From assembly GCA_011049745.1 (NCBI GenBank), contig DRHE01000176.1:1-10147 (forward strand): a stretch of DNA of 10,147 bases. Direction: 5' to 3'. Shown piece after piece: positions 1 through 7,984 of this stretch. Below the pieces are notes generated by a model. It did no database searches, had not been told where the DNA came from, and was given only the letters and a program-made list of their open reading frames with translations. The DNA is from Spirochaetales bacterium. Its GTDB lineage: Bacteria; Spirochaetota; Spirochaetia; SZUA-6; DRHE01. Each line of letters starts with the position of its first letter. The stretch's first letter is position 1. The translations under genes and the position numbers were made by a program.

Positions 1-637
1 GGGTGACTCTGCGGGCGGCAGCGCCAAGCAGGGCAGGGATAGGCAGTTCCAGGCTATACTGCCTCTCTGGGGAAAGATGCTGAATGTAGAGAAGACCAGA
101 ATAGATAAAGTTATGGCTAATGAAAAATTGATGCCTGTTATTTCTTCCCTGGGTACGGGTGCTGGTAGTGATTTTGACCTAAGCAGGCTGCGCTATCATA
201 AGGTTATTATTATGGCTGACGCCGATGTTGATGGATCTCATATCAGAACCCTGCTCTTAACCTTCTTTTTCAGATATATGAGGGAGTTGGTGGAAAAGGG
301 ACACATATATATTGCCATGCCGCCTCTTTATAAAATTGTTATTTCAAAGAAAGAATATTACGCCTACAACGACCAGGAACGGGATAAAATACTGAAACGT
401 AATAAGGTTATTGCCGGCGGGGCTAATATCCAGCGATATAAGGGACTTGGTGAGATGAATCCTGAGCAGTTATGGAATACCACCATGGATCCTGAACAGA
501 GATCTATGATGAAGATAAAAGTGGATGATGCGGTTGAAGCTGACGAAATATTCACAACTCTAATGGGAGATAATGTACCTCCCCGTCGAAAATTTATCGA
601 AGATAATGCCCTTTCAGTATCGAATCTAGACGTATAA
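1..637 (+). CDS. gyrB: DNA gyrase subunit B, C-terminal part (5' end outside window)
   Basis: This is the ATPase subunit of gyrase, the A2B2 type II topoisomerase that introduces negative supercoils. The first complete codon is at position 2, and 211 codons to the TAA at 635-637 are present. The reading frame opens with [14 protein letters not shown], the start of the TOPRIM metal-binding region; the preceding catalytic Glu codon is cut off by the window edge. Next come [11 protein letters not shown] and [16 protein letters not shown], whose Asp pair (DAD) binds Mg2+, and then the GyrA-contacting tail with [15 protein letters not shown]. The E. coli-type insertion in this domain is absent. 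The Trp in PLWGK (Arg in most GyrB proteins) recalls spirochaete sequences. The gene ends 20 bp before gyrA, so the two are probably co-transcribed. ParE is the alternative, but the adjacent gyrA with a GyrA box favours gyrase. Confidence 0.96.
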   Translation, partial: GDSAGGSAKQGRDRQFQAILPLWGKMLNVEKTRIDKVMANEKLMPVISSLGTGAGSDFDLSRLRYHKVIIMADADVDGSHIRTLLLTFFFRYMRELVEKGHIYIAMPPLYKIVISKKEYYAYNDQERDKILKRNKVIAGGANIQRYKGLGEMNPEQLWNTTMDPEQRSMMKIKVDDAVEADEIFTTLMGDNVPPRRKFIEDNALSVSNLDV

Positions 638-657
638 GTGATATTCAGGAGAAACAG

Positions 658-3090
658 GTGCAGAAACAAGAAGGCAGAGTAATACCGGTAAATATAGAAG
701 ATGAAGTAAAAGAATCTTATCTGAATTATGCTATGTCCGTTATTGTCAGCCGGGCCTTGCCGGATGTACGGGATGGATTGAAACCGGTACACCGGCGAAT
801 TCTCTATGCAATGAGTGAAATGGGCTTAAGACATGATCGTACCTATAAGAAAGCCGGAAGAATTGTTGGTGATGTACTCGGTAAGTACCACCCCCATGGG
901 GATCAATCCATCTATGAGGCGCTGGTTAGGATGGCTCAGGTTTTTTCACTTCGTTATCCGGTTATAGATGGGCAGGGTAACTTTGGTTCTGTGGATGGCG
1001 ATCCCCCGGCGGCCATGCGATACACCGAGGCAAAGCTGGCGAAGATAACAGATCTTATGCTGCGGGACATAAAAAAAGAGACAGTTGAGTTTGGTCCCAA
1101 TTACGATGATTCCATGGTGGAACCCTTACTGCTTCCAGCGGCCCTTCCTTTTCTGCTTATAAATGGGGCTTCCGGTATTGCTGTGGGTATGGCTACCAAT
1201 ATACCTCCCCAAAATCTAACAGAGATAGCAGCAGCTGTTGTAGCTATAATCGATAACCCAAAGCTTTCCTTTGATGAGCTATTAAAGATTGTAAAAGGCC
1301 CGGATTTTCCAACTGCAGGAATTATATTCGGTAAAGAGGGTATAAAAGAGGCTTATAGCAGCGGCAGAGGGAGAATTACGGTTCGTGCCAGCGTTTCTCT
1401 GGAGACCCTGAAAAATGGTAAGGAAGCAATAATTGTCCATGAACTGCCCTATCAGGTGAATAAAGCCAACTTGATTGTTCGTATTGCTGAACTGGTTAGA
1501 GAGAAAAGGATCGAAGGAATATCTGACCTGCGTGATGAATCAGACAGGGCAGGAATGCGCATTGTTATTGAGCTTAAAAGAGGTGTTATTACCAAGGTAA
1601 TACTGAACCAGCTATTCATGCATACGCAGATGCAGATCCATTTCGGTGTTAATTCTCTGGCACTGGTTGGCGGTATTCCCCGGCTCTTAACCCTGCGGGA
1701 GATGATCGATCATTATATTCTGCATCGTGAAGATGTAGTTGCCCGGCGCATCCGCTTTGAGCTGAAAAGGGCGGAAGAGCGCGCTCATATACTTAAGGGC
1801 TTAAAGATAGCTTTAGATAATATTGACGAAGTAATAACAATTATCAAAGCCTCGCGTACTGTTGAAGCAGCCCGCAGTAAACTGATTACGCGGTTCAGTC
1901 TTTCTGAGAAACAGGCACAGGCAATTCTGGATATGCGGCTTCAGCGGTTAACCAGTCTGGAAACCAGGAAAATAGTTGATGAGCTGAAGGAACTTATCGC
2001 CACGATCAAGCGCCTTAAAGATCTGTTATCAAGTCAGAAAAAGATTTTAGGAGTGGTAAAGGCAGAGACTATTCAACTTTCTGCAGATTTCGGCGACGAG
2101 CGGCGAACGGAAATTATTGATTATGAGGTTGAGGAGATCAATATCGAAGACATGATAACCAAAGAGAATATGGTAATTCTCATTTCCAATAGAGGGCTGA
2201 TCAAGAGAATTCCCATGTCTTCCTACCGCAGCCAGGGGCGTGGCGGTAAAGGGTCAATGTCTACCCGTAAGAAAGATGATGATTTTATTGAACAGATTTT
2301 TATTGCCTCTACTCACGACTATTTTCTTTTTATAACCAGCGAGGGAAAGGCTTACTGGCTTAAAGTTTTTGAGATCCCTGAGGCAACCAGACAGTCAAGG
2401 GGACTAAGCATTAAGACCCTGCTATCTATATCAAATAATGAAGAGATAACAGCAGTTTTATCTTTTAAGGGTTTTAAGGAAGAAAATTACCTTTTTATGG
2501 CTACCAGCAGGGGTATTGTGAAGAAAGTGAGGGTTTCTGATTTTTCAAATGCCAGGACCAGGGGAATCATAGCGATAAATCTTGATAAGGGCGATAAGCT
2601 GGAAAGCGCCATGCTCACCAGAGGCAAGGATGAGATTTTGCTAATTACCAGCCACGGATACGCTCTGCGTTTTCATGAAGAAGCGGTAAGGGCAACGGGC
2701 CGCTCTTCGCGGGGTGTAATTGGCATAAGGCTAGGTAAAAATGATGAATTAATCGGTGTTGCTCTGGTTGATGATAAGGGGGCGATGCTGTTGATTTCTC
2801 AGTACGGCCTTGGCAAAAGAATTGCTTATAATAACTTTATTCCCCACAGCAGGGGCACGCGCGGACAGATCTGCTATGGAATCTCTGAGAAGACAGGCGA
2901 AGTAATAGGAGCCCTCTCGGTAAAGCGGGGCGATTCCCTGGTATGTATAACCTCTAAGGGAAAAACAATCAGATTGAGGCTGAATGAAATCCCTGTGCTG
3001 GGAAAGACTGCTATGGGAGTCAGGTTGGTACGAATCTCCAGACCGGATCTGGTAATGGGTATTGCACGCATCGCTAAAAAGAAAGCCTGA
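658..3090 (+). CDS. gyrA: DNA gyrase subunit A
   Basis: This is the DNA-cleaving subunit of gyrase, 810 aa, close to the usual length but without the long acidic tail of E. coli GyrA. The start is the GTG at 658; AGGAGA at 647-652 lies 5-6 nt upstream, and the protein begins in the usual place before the conserved [22 protein letters not shown]. The catalytic Tyr122 lies in [10 protein letters not shown] and keeps E. coli numbering. The helix-turn-helix/QRDR segment reads [17 protein letters not shown] (from residue 78), with Gln at 83 and Glu at 87. The tower and coiled-coil follow, then a C-terminal beta-pinwheel with the GyrA box QGRGGKG (residues 526-532), which marks gyrase rather than topoisomerase IV. 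Several R-G-x-x-(A/S) blade motifs are visible, such as SRGLS, TRGIIAI, SRGVIGI and TRGQI. The gene follows gyrB by 20 bp, and a parS site begins 12 bp after the stop. Confidence 0.97.
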   Translation: MQKQEGRVIPVNIEDEVKESYLNYAMSVIVSRALPDVRDGLKPVHRRILYAMSEMGLRHDRTYKKAGRIVGDVLGKYHPHGDQSIYEALVRMAQVFSLRYPVIDGQGNFGSVDGDPPAAMRYTEAKLAKITDLMLRDIKKETVEFGPNYDDSMVEPLLLPAALPFLLINGASGIAVGMATNIPPQNLTEIAAAVVAIIDNPKLSFDELLKIVKGPDFPTAGIIFGKEGIKEAYSSGRGRITVRASVSLETLKNGKEAIIVHELPYQVNKANLIVRIAELVREKRIEGISDLRDESDRAGMRIVIELKRGVITKVILNQLFMHTQMQIHFGVNSLALVGGIPRLLTLREMIDHYILHREDVVARRIRFELKRAEERAHILKGLKIALDNIDEVITIIKASRTVEAARSKLITRFSLSEKQAQAILDMRLQRLTSLETRKIVDELKELIATIKRLKDLLSSQKKILGVVKAETIQLSADFGDERRTEIIDYEVEEINIEDMITKENMVILISNRGLIKRIPMSSYRSQGRGGKGSMSTRKKDDDFIEQIFIASTHDYFLFITSEGKAYWLKVFEIPEATRQSRGLSIKTLLSISNNEEITAVLSFKGFKEENYLFMATSRGIVKKVRVSDFSNARTRGIIAINLDKGDKLESAMLTRGKDEILLITSHGYALRFHEEAVRATGRSSRGVIGIRLGKNDELIGVALVDDKGAMLLISQYGLGKRIAYNNFIPHSRGTRGQICYGISEKTGEVIGALSVKRGDSLVCITSKGKTIRLRLNEIPVLGKTAMGVRLVRISRPDLVMGIARIAKKKA

Positions 3091-3102
3091 TCGATCAATT
3101 TT

Positions 3103-3124
3103 AAATGTTTCACGTGAAACATTT
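3103..3124. promoter_or_regulatory. parS: parS centromere site 1 (ParB binding)
   Basis: The 16-bp core TGTTTCACGTGAAACA (3106-3121) matches the consensus bacterial chromosomal parS sequence (TGTTNCACGTGAAACA). The perfect palindrome extends by 3 bp on each side to 22 bp. It lies just after the gyrA stop and about 350 bp upstream of parA. ParB binds such sites, loads as a CTP-dependent clamp, spreads along the DNA, and is moved by ParA. A run of five T follows at 3122-3126, so the transcribed palindrome could also fold as a hairpin behind gyrA. Confidence 0.95.
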
Positions 3125-3165
3125 TTGACCCCGGAGCATCTGTAGAAACCATCGCCGGACCGCTG

Positions 3166-3185
3166 GATGTTTCACGTGAAACATC
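3166..3185. promoter_or_regulatory. parS: parS centromere site 2 (ParB binding)
   Basis: This is a second exact copy of the parS core TGTTTCACGTGAAACA (3168-3183). Here the perfect palindrome extends to 20 bp with GA/TC flanks. Its centre is 62 bp from the centre of site 1, about six helical turns, so ParB dimers would sit on roughly the same face of the DNA. The flanking sequences differ from site 1, so this is not a recent duplication of a longer segment. Confidence 0.95.
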
Positions 3186-3298
3186 TTTAGCTACAGCCAT
3201 GATCTTTGTTAACATAGCTTTGGTAGTCTGGGGCGCCAGTTGCAAAAAAAGCCTCTCTTGTTGAAAACAATATTTTTTTAATAGCATTGCATTTTTTA

Positions 3299-3327
3299 TT
3301 GAACAACTGCTCTAAGAGCGTTTTAAT
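3299..3327 (+). promoter_or_regulatory. Candidate distal promoter for parAB
   Basis: TTGAAC (3299-3304, 4/6 match to -35) and TTTAAT (3322-3327, 5/6 match to -10) are separated by 17 bp. Transcription from here would give a leader of about 140 nt containing the inverted repeat at 3389-3438. The region is AT-rich, so chance matches are likely. Confidence 0.3.
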
Positions 3328-3353
3328 AGGGATATCGCAATCTTCGATCACAA

Positions 3354-3382
3354 CTGAAAGGTAGATTACGATGTGCTATTAT
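3354..3382 (+). promoter_or_regulatory. Candidate proximal promoter for parAB
   Basis: CTGAAA (3354-3359, 4/6) and TATTAT (3377-3382, 5/6) are 17 bp apart. The predicted start near 3389 coincides with the first arm of the leader inverted repeat, giving a leader of about 80 nt before parA. It competes with the candidate at 3299-3327, and the sequence alone cannot decide between them. Confidence 0.3.
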
Positions 3383-3388
3383 TAGAAG

Positions 3389-3438
3389 AAAATTTTGTTA
3401 AACCTGCAGCGAAGCTTCAAGCAAAATAGCAAAATTTT
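3389..3438 (+). repeat. Inverted repeat in the parA leader
   Basis: The arms AAAATTTTGTTA (3389-3400) and TAGCAAAATTTT (3427-3438) can pair over 12 bp with one G-U wobble and enclose a 26-nt loop that contains the palindrome GAAGCTTC. The structure ends about 20 nt upstream of the parA Shine-Dalgarno sequence. It could be a leader RNA fold or a DNA operator. The AT-rich stem is weak and its function is unknown. Confidence 0.4.
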
Positions 3439-3471
3439 TGATTGTGATTGTAATAGTAAAAGGAAGAAAAT

Positions 3472-4221
3472 ATGATTTTCGCTTTTGCCAATCAGAAGGG
3501 TGGTGTAGGAAAAACAACAACTGCAGTCAACCTGGGAGCTTATATTGCTGAAGTCGGTAAACGGGTGTTGCTCGTTGATTTTGATCCACAGTGCAATATG
3601 TCCAGCAGTGTAGGCGCAGATATCGAGCTGGCCGGTATCTATGAAGCGCTGGGCAGCAATATTGAGGTTCAGCAATGTATTCAGGAAACAACAAACCGGA
3701 ACCTTTACATTATTCCTTCAAACATAAATCTAACCGGAGCCACAGTTGAGCTGGTTTCTGTGGAAAGGAGGGAGTACCAGCTAAGAGAAACTCTGCTTAG
3801 AGTGGAGAATGAATTTGATTTTGTCTTTATTGACTGCCCTCCCTCGTTAGGTATCCTTACTATAAATGCGTTGGTGGCGGCCAGCAGGGTTATCATACCT
3901 TTGCAATGTGAGTACTTTGCATTAGAGGGATTGAGCCAGCTTTTAAGCAGCATAAATATTGTGCGCAAAGAATTAAATCCTTCTTTGGATATAGGCGGAA
4001 TTGTTTTTACTATGTACGATATCCGTACCCGGCTGGCTCACGAGGTAGTGCAAGAGGTAACAGGATATTTTAAAAATAAAGTATTTCAGACTATTATTCC
4101 CAGGAATGTCCGTTTAAGCGAAGCGCCGTCTCATGCAAAAACCATAAACCAATACGACCCGGATTGCCTGGGTGCGAAAAGCTATAAAAGATTAGCTGAA
4201 GAGGTGATTAGGCATGTCTAA
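3472..4221 (+). CDS. parA: Chromosome-partitioning ATPase ParA (Soj-type)
   Basis: This is the Walker-type ATPase that drives segregation of ParB-parS complexes over the nucleoid. At 249 aa without an N-terminal helix-turn-helix it is the short chromosomal Soj type. The deviant Walker A is KGGVGKTT (residues 9-16, with signature Lys9 and catalytic-loop Lys14). Walker A' is VDFDPQCN (35-42) and Walker B is FVFIDCPPSLG (Asp121). The C-terminal PRNVRLSEAPSHAK stretch is typical of chromosomal ParA. The start ATG follows AAAAGGAAG (3458-3466) at a normal distance. The stop overlaps the parB start by 8 bp, so the two genes are translationally coupled. One oddity is Cys41, where the family usually has Gly (DPQGN). 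Two parS sites upstream confirm the role. Confidence 0.96.
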   Translation: MIFAFANQKGGVGKTTTAVNLGAYIAEVGKRVLLVDFDPQCNMSSSVGADIELAGIYEALGSNIEVQQCIQETTNRNLYIIPSNINLTGATVELVSVERREYQLRETLLRVENEFDFVFIDCPPSLGILTINALVAASRVIIPLQCEYFALEGLSQLLSSINIVRKELNPSLDIGGIVFTMYDIRTRLAHEVVQEVTGYFKNKVFQTIIPRNVRLSEAPSHAKTINQYDPDCLGAKSYKRLAEEVIRHV

Positions 4222-5092
4222 GAAAGTTCTTGGTAAAGGTATAAGCGCTCTATTTGAAATAAAGCAGGATAAAACTGCTGTTTCTTCTATCCGGCAGCTG
4301 CCGCTCTCTTCGATCAGCAGTGCTGTTTATCAGCCGCGAAAGACATTTGCGGAGGAGAGTTTGGCGGAATTAGCTCAATCAATTGAGCAGAAAGGGATTA
4401 TTCAGCCGATCCTGGTAGAGGAGTCCGGTGATGGGAAATATAGTATTGTTGCCGGGGAAAGAAGGTTCAGAGCCGCTGCTATGGCAGGGCTGGAGATGAT
4501 ACCTGTGCTTGTCAGAAGCTTCTCGGAACAGGAAAAGCTGGAGATTGCTTTAATTGAAAATATTCAGCGGGAGGATCTTACCCCAATTGAGGAGGCTTCA
4601 GCTTTTAAAGAACTGATGAATAGAGCGGGATTGAGCCAACAGGAACTTGCTCAGCACATCGGAAAAGAGCGCTCCACTATAGCCAATAGTTTGCGTCTTC
4701 TGAAGCTGCCCCGGCATATGCAGGGGGCTATTGAGTCAAGGAATATTACGCCGGGACATGCAAGGGCTATTCTATCTTTAATAGATAATACAGACCAGGA
4801 GACGCTTTATAAAGAAATAGTTAAACAGGGGCTTTCGGTACGCGCGGCTGAGGCATTGGCTGATAAACTTAACCGGGGCATAAGAAAGGGGGAAGATAGT
4901 ACTAAAGACAAAAAGCCCCTTTCAGAGAGAAGGAAAAGTGTCGAATTACTCAGCCTGGAGCAAAAATTTATTGAGTGTTTAGGTACCAGGGTAACAATAA
5001 AGGGATCAGATAAAAGAGGGAAGATCCAGATTGATTATTTTTCTTTGGATGATCTGGAAAGAATTTATTTACTGATTGTGAAAGAGGAATAG
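4214..5092 (+). CDS. parB: Chromosome-partitioning protein ParB (Spo0J family)
   Basis: This is the parS-binding CTPase clamp of the ParABS system, 292 aa and of usual length. The N-terminal KKVLGKGISALFE (residues 3-15) is the ParA-interacting peptide with its basic residues. The CTP-binding region includes GIIQPILV (61-68), GERRFRAAAMAG (81-92) and ENIQREDLTPIEEA (115-128). The helix-turn-helix that reads parS is LSQQELAQHIGKERSTIANS (140-159). The C-terminal dimerisation domain follows a basic, Lys-rich linker around residues 218-235. The ATG lies inside the end of parA (8-bp overlap), with GAGGTG (4200-4205) as its ribosome-binding site. The next gene starts about 100 bp downstream. Confidence 0.96.
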   Translation: MSKKVLGKGISALFEIKQDKTAVSSIRQLPLSSISSAVYQPRKTFAEESLAELAQSIEQKGIIQPILVEESGDGKYSIVAGERRFRAAAMAGLEMIPVLVRSFSEQEKLEIALIENIQREDLTPIEEASAFKELMNRAGLSQQELAQHIGKERSTIANSLRLLKLPRHMQGAIESRNITPGHARAILSLIDNTDQETLYKEIVKQGLSVRAAEALADKLNRGIRKGEDSTKDKKPLSERRKSVELLSLEQKFIECLGTRVTIKGSDKRGKIQIDYFSLDDLERIYLLIVKEE

Positions 5093-5182
5093 CGGTTAAT
5101 AGACGTGGTATTGGTTCCCGGCTATATCCGAGATTAATTATGCCCGTAGCCACAGGCTGGAAGTATATAACACAACAGGTGG

Positions 5183-5197
5183 AAGGAGTTAACTCTG
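5183..5197 (+). promoter_or_regulatory. Shine-Dalgarno pointing to a CTG start
   Basis: AAGGAG (5183-5188) lies 6 nt before the CTG at 5195-5197. The same frame is open only from 5171, because of a TAA at 5168-5170. It contains no ATG, GTG or TTG before the GTG at 5240, so CTG is the only start that uses this strong ribosome-binding site. Confidence 0.6.
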
Positions 5198-6148
5198 AAT
5201 AAGCTGGAGAGAGTTGATAACGTATTAAAGGGAATCGAGGTGGATCGTCCCCCGGTATCACTATGGTACCACTTCGGTGTGCAGCACACCGGCGGAGAAC
5301 GAATAGCAGAGATATCATTAGAGTACTTCAAGGCTTATGATTTTGACTGGTTAAAGCTGATGAATGATTACTTTTATCCCTTTCCAGAGGATCTTGAGGG
5401 AATAAAAACCAGTGAGGATTTAAAGAGGATCAAACCATTCGATATCGAGAAATCGATATGGAAAGAACAGCTTAAGGCAATTGAGATTATAGCGGCTGAA
5501 CTTAAAAGAAAGGCATATTTTACTGACACGGTTTTTGACGCCTGGCAGACTTTTAGACGCACCCTGGCTGGTGAGAACCTTAAGTGGTTGATGGATAATG
5601 AACCGGAGGCTTTACTCGAGGCTTTGGTGATAGTCAACAATAATCTAATTGCTTATTGTAAGCGCTCTTTAAGCTTGGGCGCAGCAGGTATTTTTCTCTC
5701 AATTTCGCCAAGTTACGAAATAATGACCAGGGAACAGTTTTTGAAATTCCAGAAACCCTTTGCCGTCAAGCTTTTGAAAGAGATCTCTTCGATTGGTAAG
5801 ATGAATACTGCCCATATCCATGGGGATGACCTGTACTTTGATGAGGTACTTGATCTGCCCGTAGCAATATTAAGCTGGTGGGATCGCGGTTCTAATGGCC
5901 CTTCCCTGGAATTTGTTAAGGAGAACTTTCGTGGATGTGTTATGGGCGGTATTGATCAGAAACTGGTTTCCAGGAACACTCTGGGGTGGTTGAAAAATCA
6001 TGTGCGTGAGGGAATTAAATTAGGAGGAAGAAAACGTTTCTTTTTAGCTAGTGGCTGCAGTATCGATACCTGGCTCTACCCGGGCTCAGTTAGAGCTGTT
6101 GTGGATACTGCAAAAAAAAATTATAACTTCTTACCTCATACGAACTGA
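5195..6148 (+). CDS. URO-D superfamily protein (methyltransferase-like), probable CTG start
   Basis: This gene belongs to the uroporphyrinogen-decarboxylase / cobalamin-methyltransferase (MtaA/CmuA-like) TIM-barrel superfamily. From the CTG the product is 317 aa. The first residues, NKLERVDNVLKGIEVDRPPV, match the usual family opening (R-V-x-x-x-L-x-G-x-x-V-D-R-x-P), and this opening would be lost with the only canonical start, GTG at 5240 (302 aa). The barrel shows HIHGDD (His207, His209), a conserved GGID (251-254) and a late ASGCSI (Cys288). These places resemble those of the Zn-binding His/Cys in methyltransferase members. The HemE substrate-binding Arg motif near the N-terminus is absent (it reads SLWYHFG), so a true haem-pathway decarboxylase is unlikely. 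It follows parB by about 100 bp and lies 20 bp before the PLP-enzyme pseudogene. The substrate cannot be inferred. Confidence 0.8.
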   Translation: MNKLERVDNVLKGIEVDRPPVSLWYHFGVQHTGGERIAEISLEYFKAYDFDWLKLMNDYFYPFPEDLEGIKTSEDLKRIKPFDIEKSIWKEQLKAIEIIAAELKRKAYFTDTVFDAWQTFRRTLAGENLKWLMDNEPEALLEALVIVNNNLIAYCKRSLSLGAAGIFLSISPSYEIMTREQFLKFQKPFAVKLLKEISSIGKMNTAHIHGDDLYFDEVLDLPVAILSWWDRGSNGPSLEFVKENFRGCVMGGIDQKLVSRNTLGWLKNHVREGIKLGGRKRFFLASGCSIDTWLYPGSVRAVVDTAKKNYNFLPHTN

Positions 6149-6168
6149 AATCAATATTTAGAGAACTA

Positions 6169-7906
6169 ATGAAAGAAAATAATTTTTGGAACTTTGTCAG
6201 AAAGAACATAATAGGCAGGAATGTCAAAATTATAACCCCCTTCGGTGAACGGTTTGTTACCTATGCGGATTATACTGCTTCAGGAAGGAATGTAACCTTT
6301 ATAGAAGAATTATATACTCGAGCTGTATGGAAATACCCATACTGAGGATGATACCACGGGCAATTGTACAACTGAACGTCTGCATCAAGCGGAAAAAATT
6401 ATTAAAAAATCAGTAAATGCCGGGAATAATTATAAGATCATTGAGGTGGGGACAGGAGCTACAGGCGCCGTACATCCGACTTCAGCAAATTCTAGGGCTC
6501 TATATCCCCCCTGCTGCGATTGATAATTTTAAAAAGATGGCGACAGGCTATCTCCGGAAAGAAGAAATGGATAGCTTTAATTCCTATCTGTTATTGAAAC
6601 GCGCGGTTGTATTTGTCGGTCCATATGAGCATCATTCGAATGAGGTATCCTGGAGGGAATGTTACGCTGAGGTTATCGAAATTGACCTTGATAGCCGGGG
6701 CCTGCTTGATCTTGCTGATCTGGAGAGGAAGGTTTCTAAAGCTGAATACAGAGATCGTTTTAAGATCGGCGCATTTTCGGCTGGATCTAATGTATCAGCC
6801 ATTAAAACACCGGTATTTGAGGTTGCCAGGATTCTTCATCAAAATAGTACCCTGGTCTTTTTTGATTATGCGGCTGTTGCACCTTACACTGAGATCAATA
6901 TCTGTCGGGACCAAGATAGTTTTTTTGACGGTATCTATTTTTCCCCACACAAATTTTTGGGTGGACCGGGAAGCAGCGGTATTCTAATTATCAATGAGAG
7001 GATCTACCGGAAGGATCTACCTCCCACTATAGCGGCAGGCGGCACCGTGGATTTTGTTAATTTTAATGATCAGAAATATAGTGCGGAAATTGAGGTGCGC
7101 GAGAAACCGGGTACCCCGGGTATACTGCAAACCCTGCGAGCGGCATTGGCCATGGAACTTAAGGAAAAATGCAACCTGGCAGATATTGATCAAATAGAGA
7201 GTGACTACATAAAAAGGGCTTTAGAGAGGTTTTCCACTTTCCCTGATATTGAGATTATTGGCAACCTTGCTCCTGAAAATCGGATTGCTGTTTTATCATT
7301 TAATATTAAATGCGGCTCTTCATATCTGCATCCCCGTTTTGTGGTTACTCTACTTAATGATCTCTTCGGCATTCAGAGCCACGCCGGCTGCTCCTGTGCC
7401 GGGCCCTATGGCCACCGGATGCTGAAGATTAACCGGGAAAAATCATTAGAGTTTAAAAAACTCATAATGAGCGGACAGGTCGGGATAAAGCCAGGTTGGG
7501 CGCGGTTGAACTTTCATTTTCTGCTTACTGAAGCGGAGTTTCAGTTTATAGGTGATGCAATCAGCTTTGTTGCTCAGTACGGAAAATATTTTCTGCAGCT
7601 CTATAGGTTTGATATTCATACGGGTAAGTGGCGATATAATGGCTATGCGGAAGAAAAGATAACTTTCGGGCTCGATGAAGCTTTACAAAGATGGGAAGAG
7701 AAAGAAGAAACTATTACTTTCGGGATCGATGAGGCTTTAGCTATAGAGGATGTAAAGCCGAAAACCGATTATAAAACTGCCTAGAGCTTTATCCTGTTTA
7801 CTTAGAGCAGGCCCATAAACTGGCTCTGGAACTTACAAGCAATTTCAACGAAGCAGAGATAGAAACCACTGAGGCGAATCTGATTCCCTTTGTATATCAG
7901 TTGTAA
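6169..7906 (+). pseudogene. Class V aminotransferase / cysteine-desulfurase-like gene, three frameshifts
   Basis: Pieces in three frames join into one PLP-dependent class V enzyme of about 580 residues. The piece from ATG 6169 gives NIIGRNVKIITPFGERF and YADYTASGRN, then runs out of frame to a TGA at 6343-6345. A second piece (about 6323-6475) continues with LYGNTHTEDDTTG, LHQAEKII and VGTGATGAVH. A third (6477-7784) continues with RLQQILGLYIPPA and carries the PLP-lysine motif SPHKFLGGPG (Lys codon 6951-6953) and SHAGCSCAGPYGHR, with Cys where desulfurases have their active Cys. After the TAG at 7782-7784 a fourth piece, LYPVYLEQAHKLALEL to PFVYQL, ends at a TAA (7904-7906). The breaks are near 6320, at 6476 (one extra C between His and Arg codons) and within 7772-7784. 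The body is well preserved, so the inactivation is recent or the breaks are assembly errors. A short functional protein from the third piece alone would lack the N-terminal part. Confidence 0.85.
7659..7739 (+). repeat. Direct repeat with 54-bp period inside the PLP-enzyme pseudogene
   Basis: Two 27-bp copies (7659-7685 and 7713-7739), 24 of 27 bases identical, encode ITFGLDEAL and ITFGIDEAL, 18 codons apart. All three differences are base substitutions that keep the coding sense, so the duplication arose in frame. It lies just upstream of the third frameshift. Confidence 0.75.
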
Positions 7907-7917
7907 GGCTAATAATA

Positions 7918-7944
7918 GCTAATATATCACTACGATATATTAGC
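7918..7944. repeat. Perfect 11-bp inverted repeat downstream of the pseudogene
   Basis: GCTAATATATC (7918-7928) and GATATATTAGC (7934-7944) are exact reverse complements around a 5-nt loop (ACTAC). The repeat begins 12 bp after the TAA at 7904-7906 and ends 40 bp before the tRNA promoter. It may be a bidirectional terminator for the upstream operon, but no T-tract follows on either side. A protein-binding site is the alternative. Confidence 0.6.
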
Positions 7945-7984
7945 ACATATACATATCTAGGCATACAAGAAGGGCCGCCATTTA

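Noticed and set aside
2874..3287. Minus-strand open frame across the gyrA end and the parS sites
   Set aside because: It overlaps conserved gyrA codons and the palindromic parS sites, has no recognisable protein motif, and would be antisense to a real gene.
3309..3319. GCTCTAAGAGC followed by TTTT as a terminator
   Set aside because: The arms meet with a single-base centre, so no stable hairpin loop can form. The sequence fits better as the spacer of a candidate promoter.
3091..3471. Replication origin (DnaA-box cluster) in the intergenic region
   Set aside because: I saw no TTATCCACA-like boxes or unwinding repeats here. The region holds parS sites and the parA leader instead.
6607..6987. 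126-codon plus-strand frame inside the PLP-enzyme gene
   Set aside because: It lies in a frame different from the homologous protein and shows no family motif. It is a by-product of the real coding frame.
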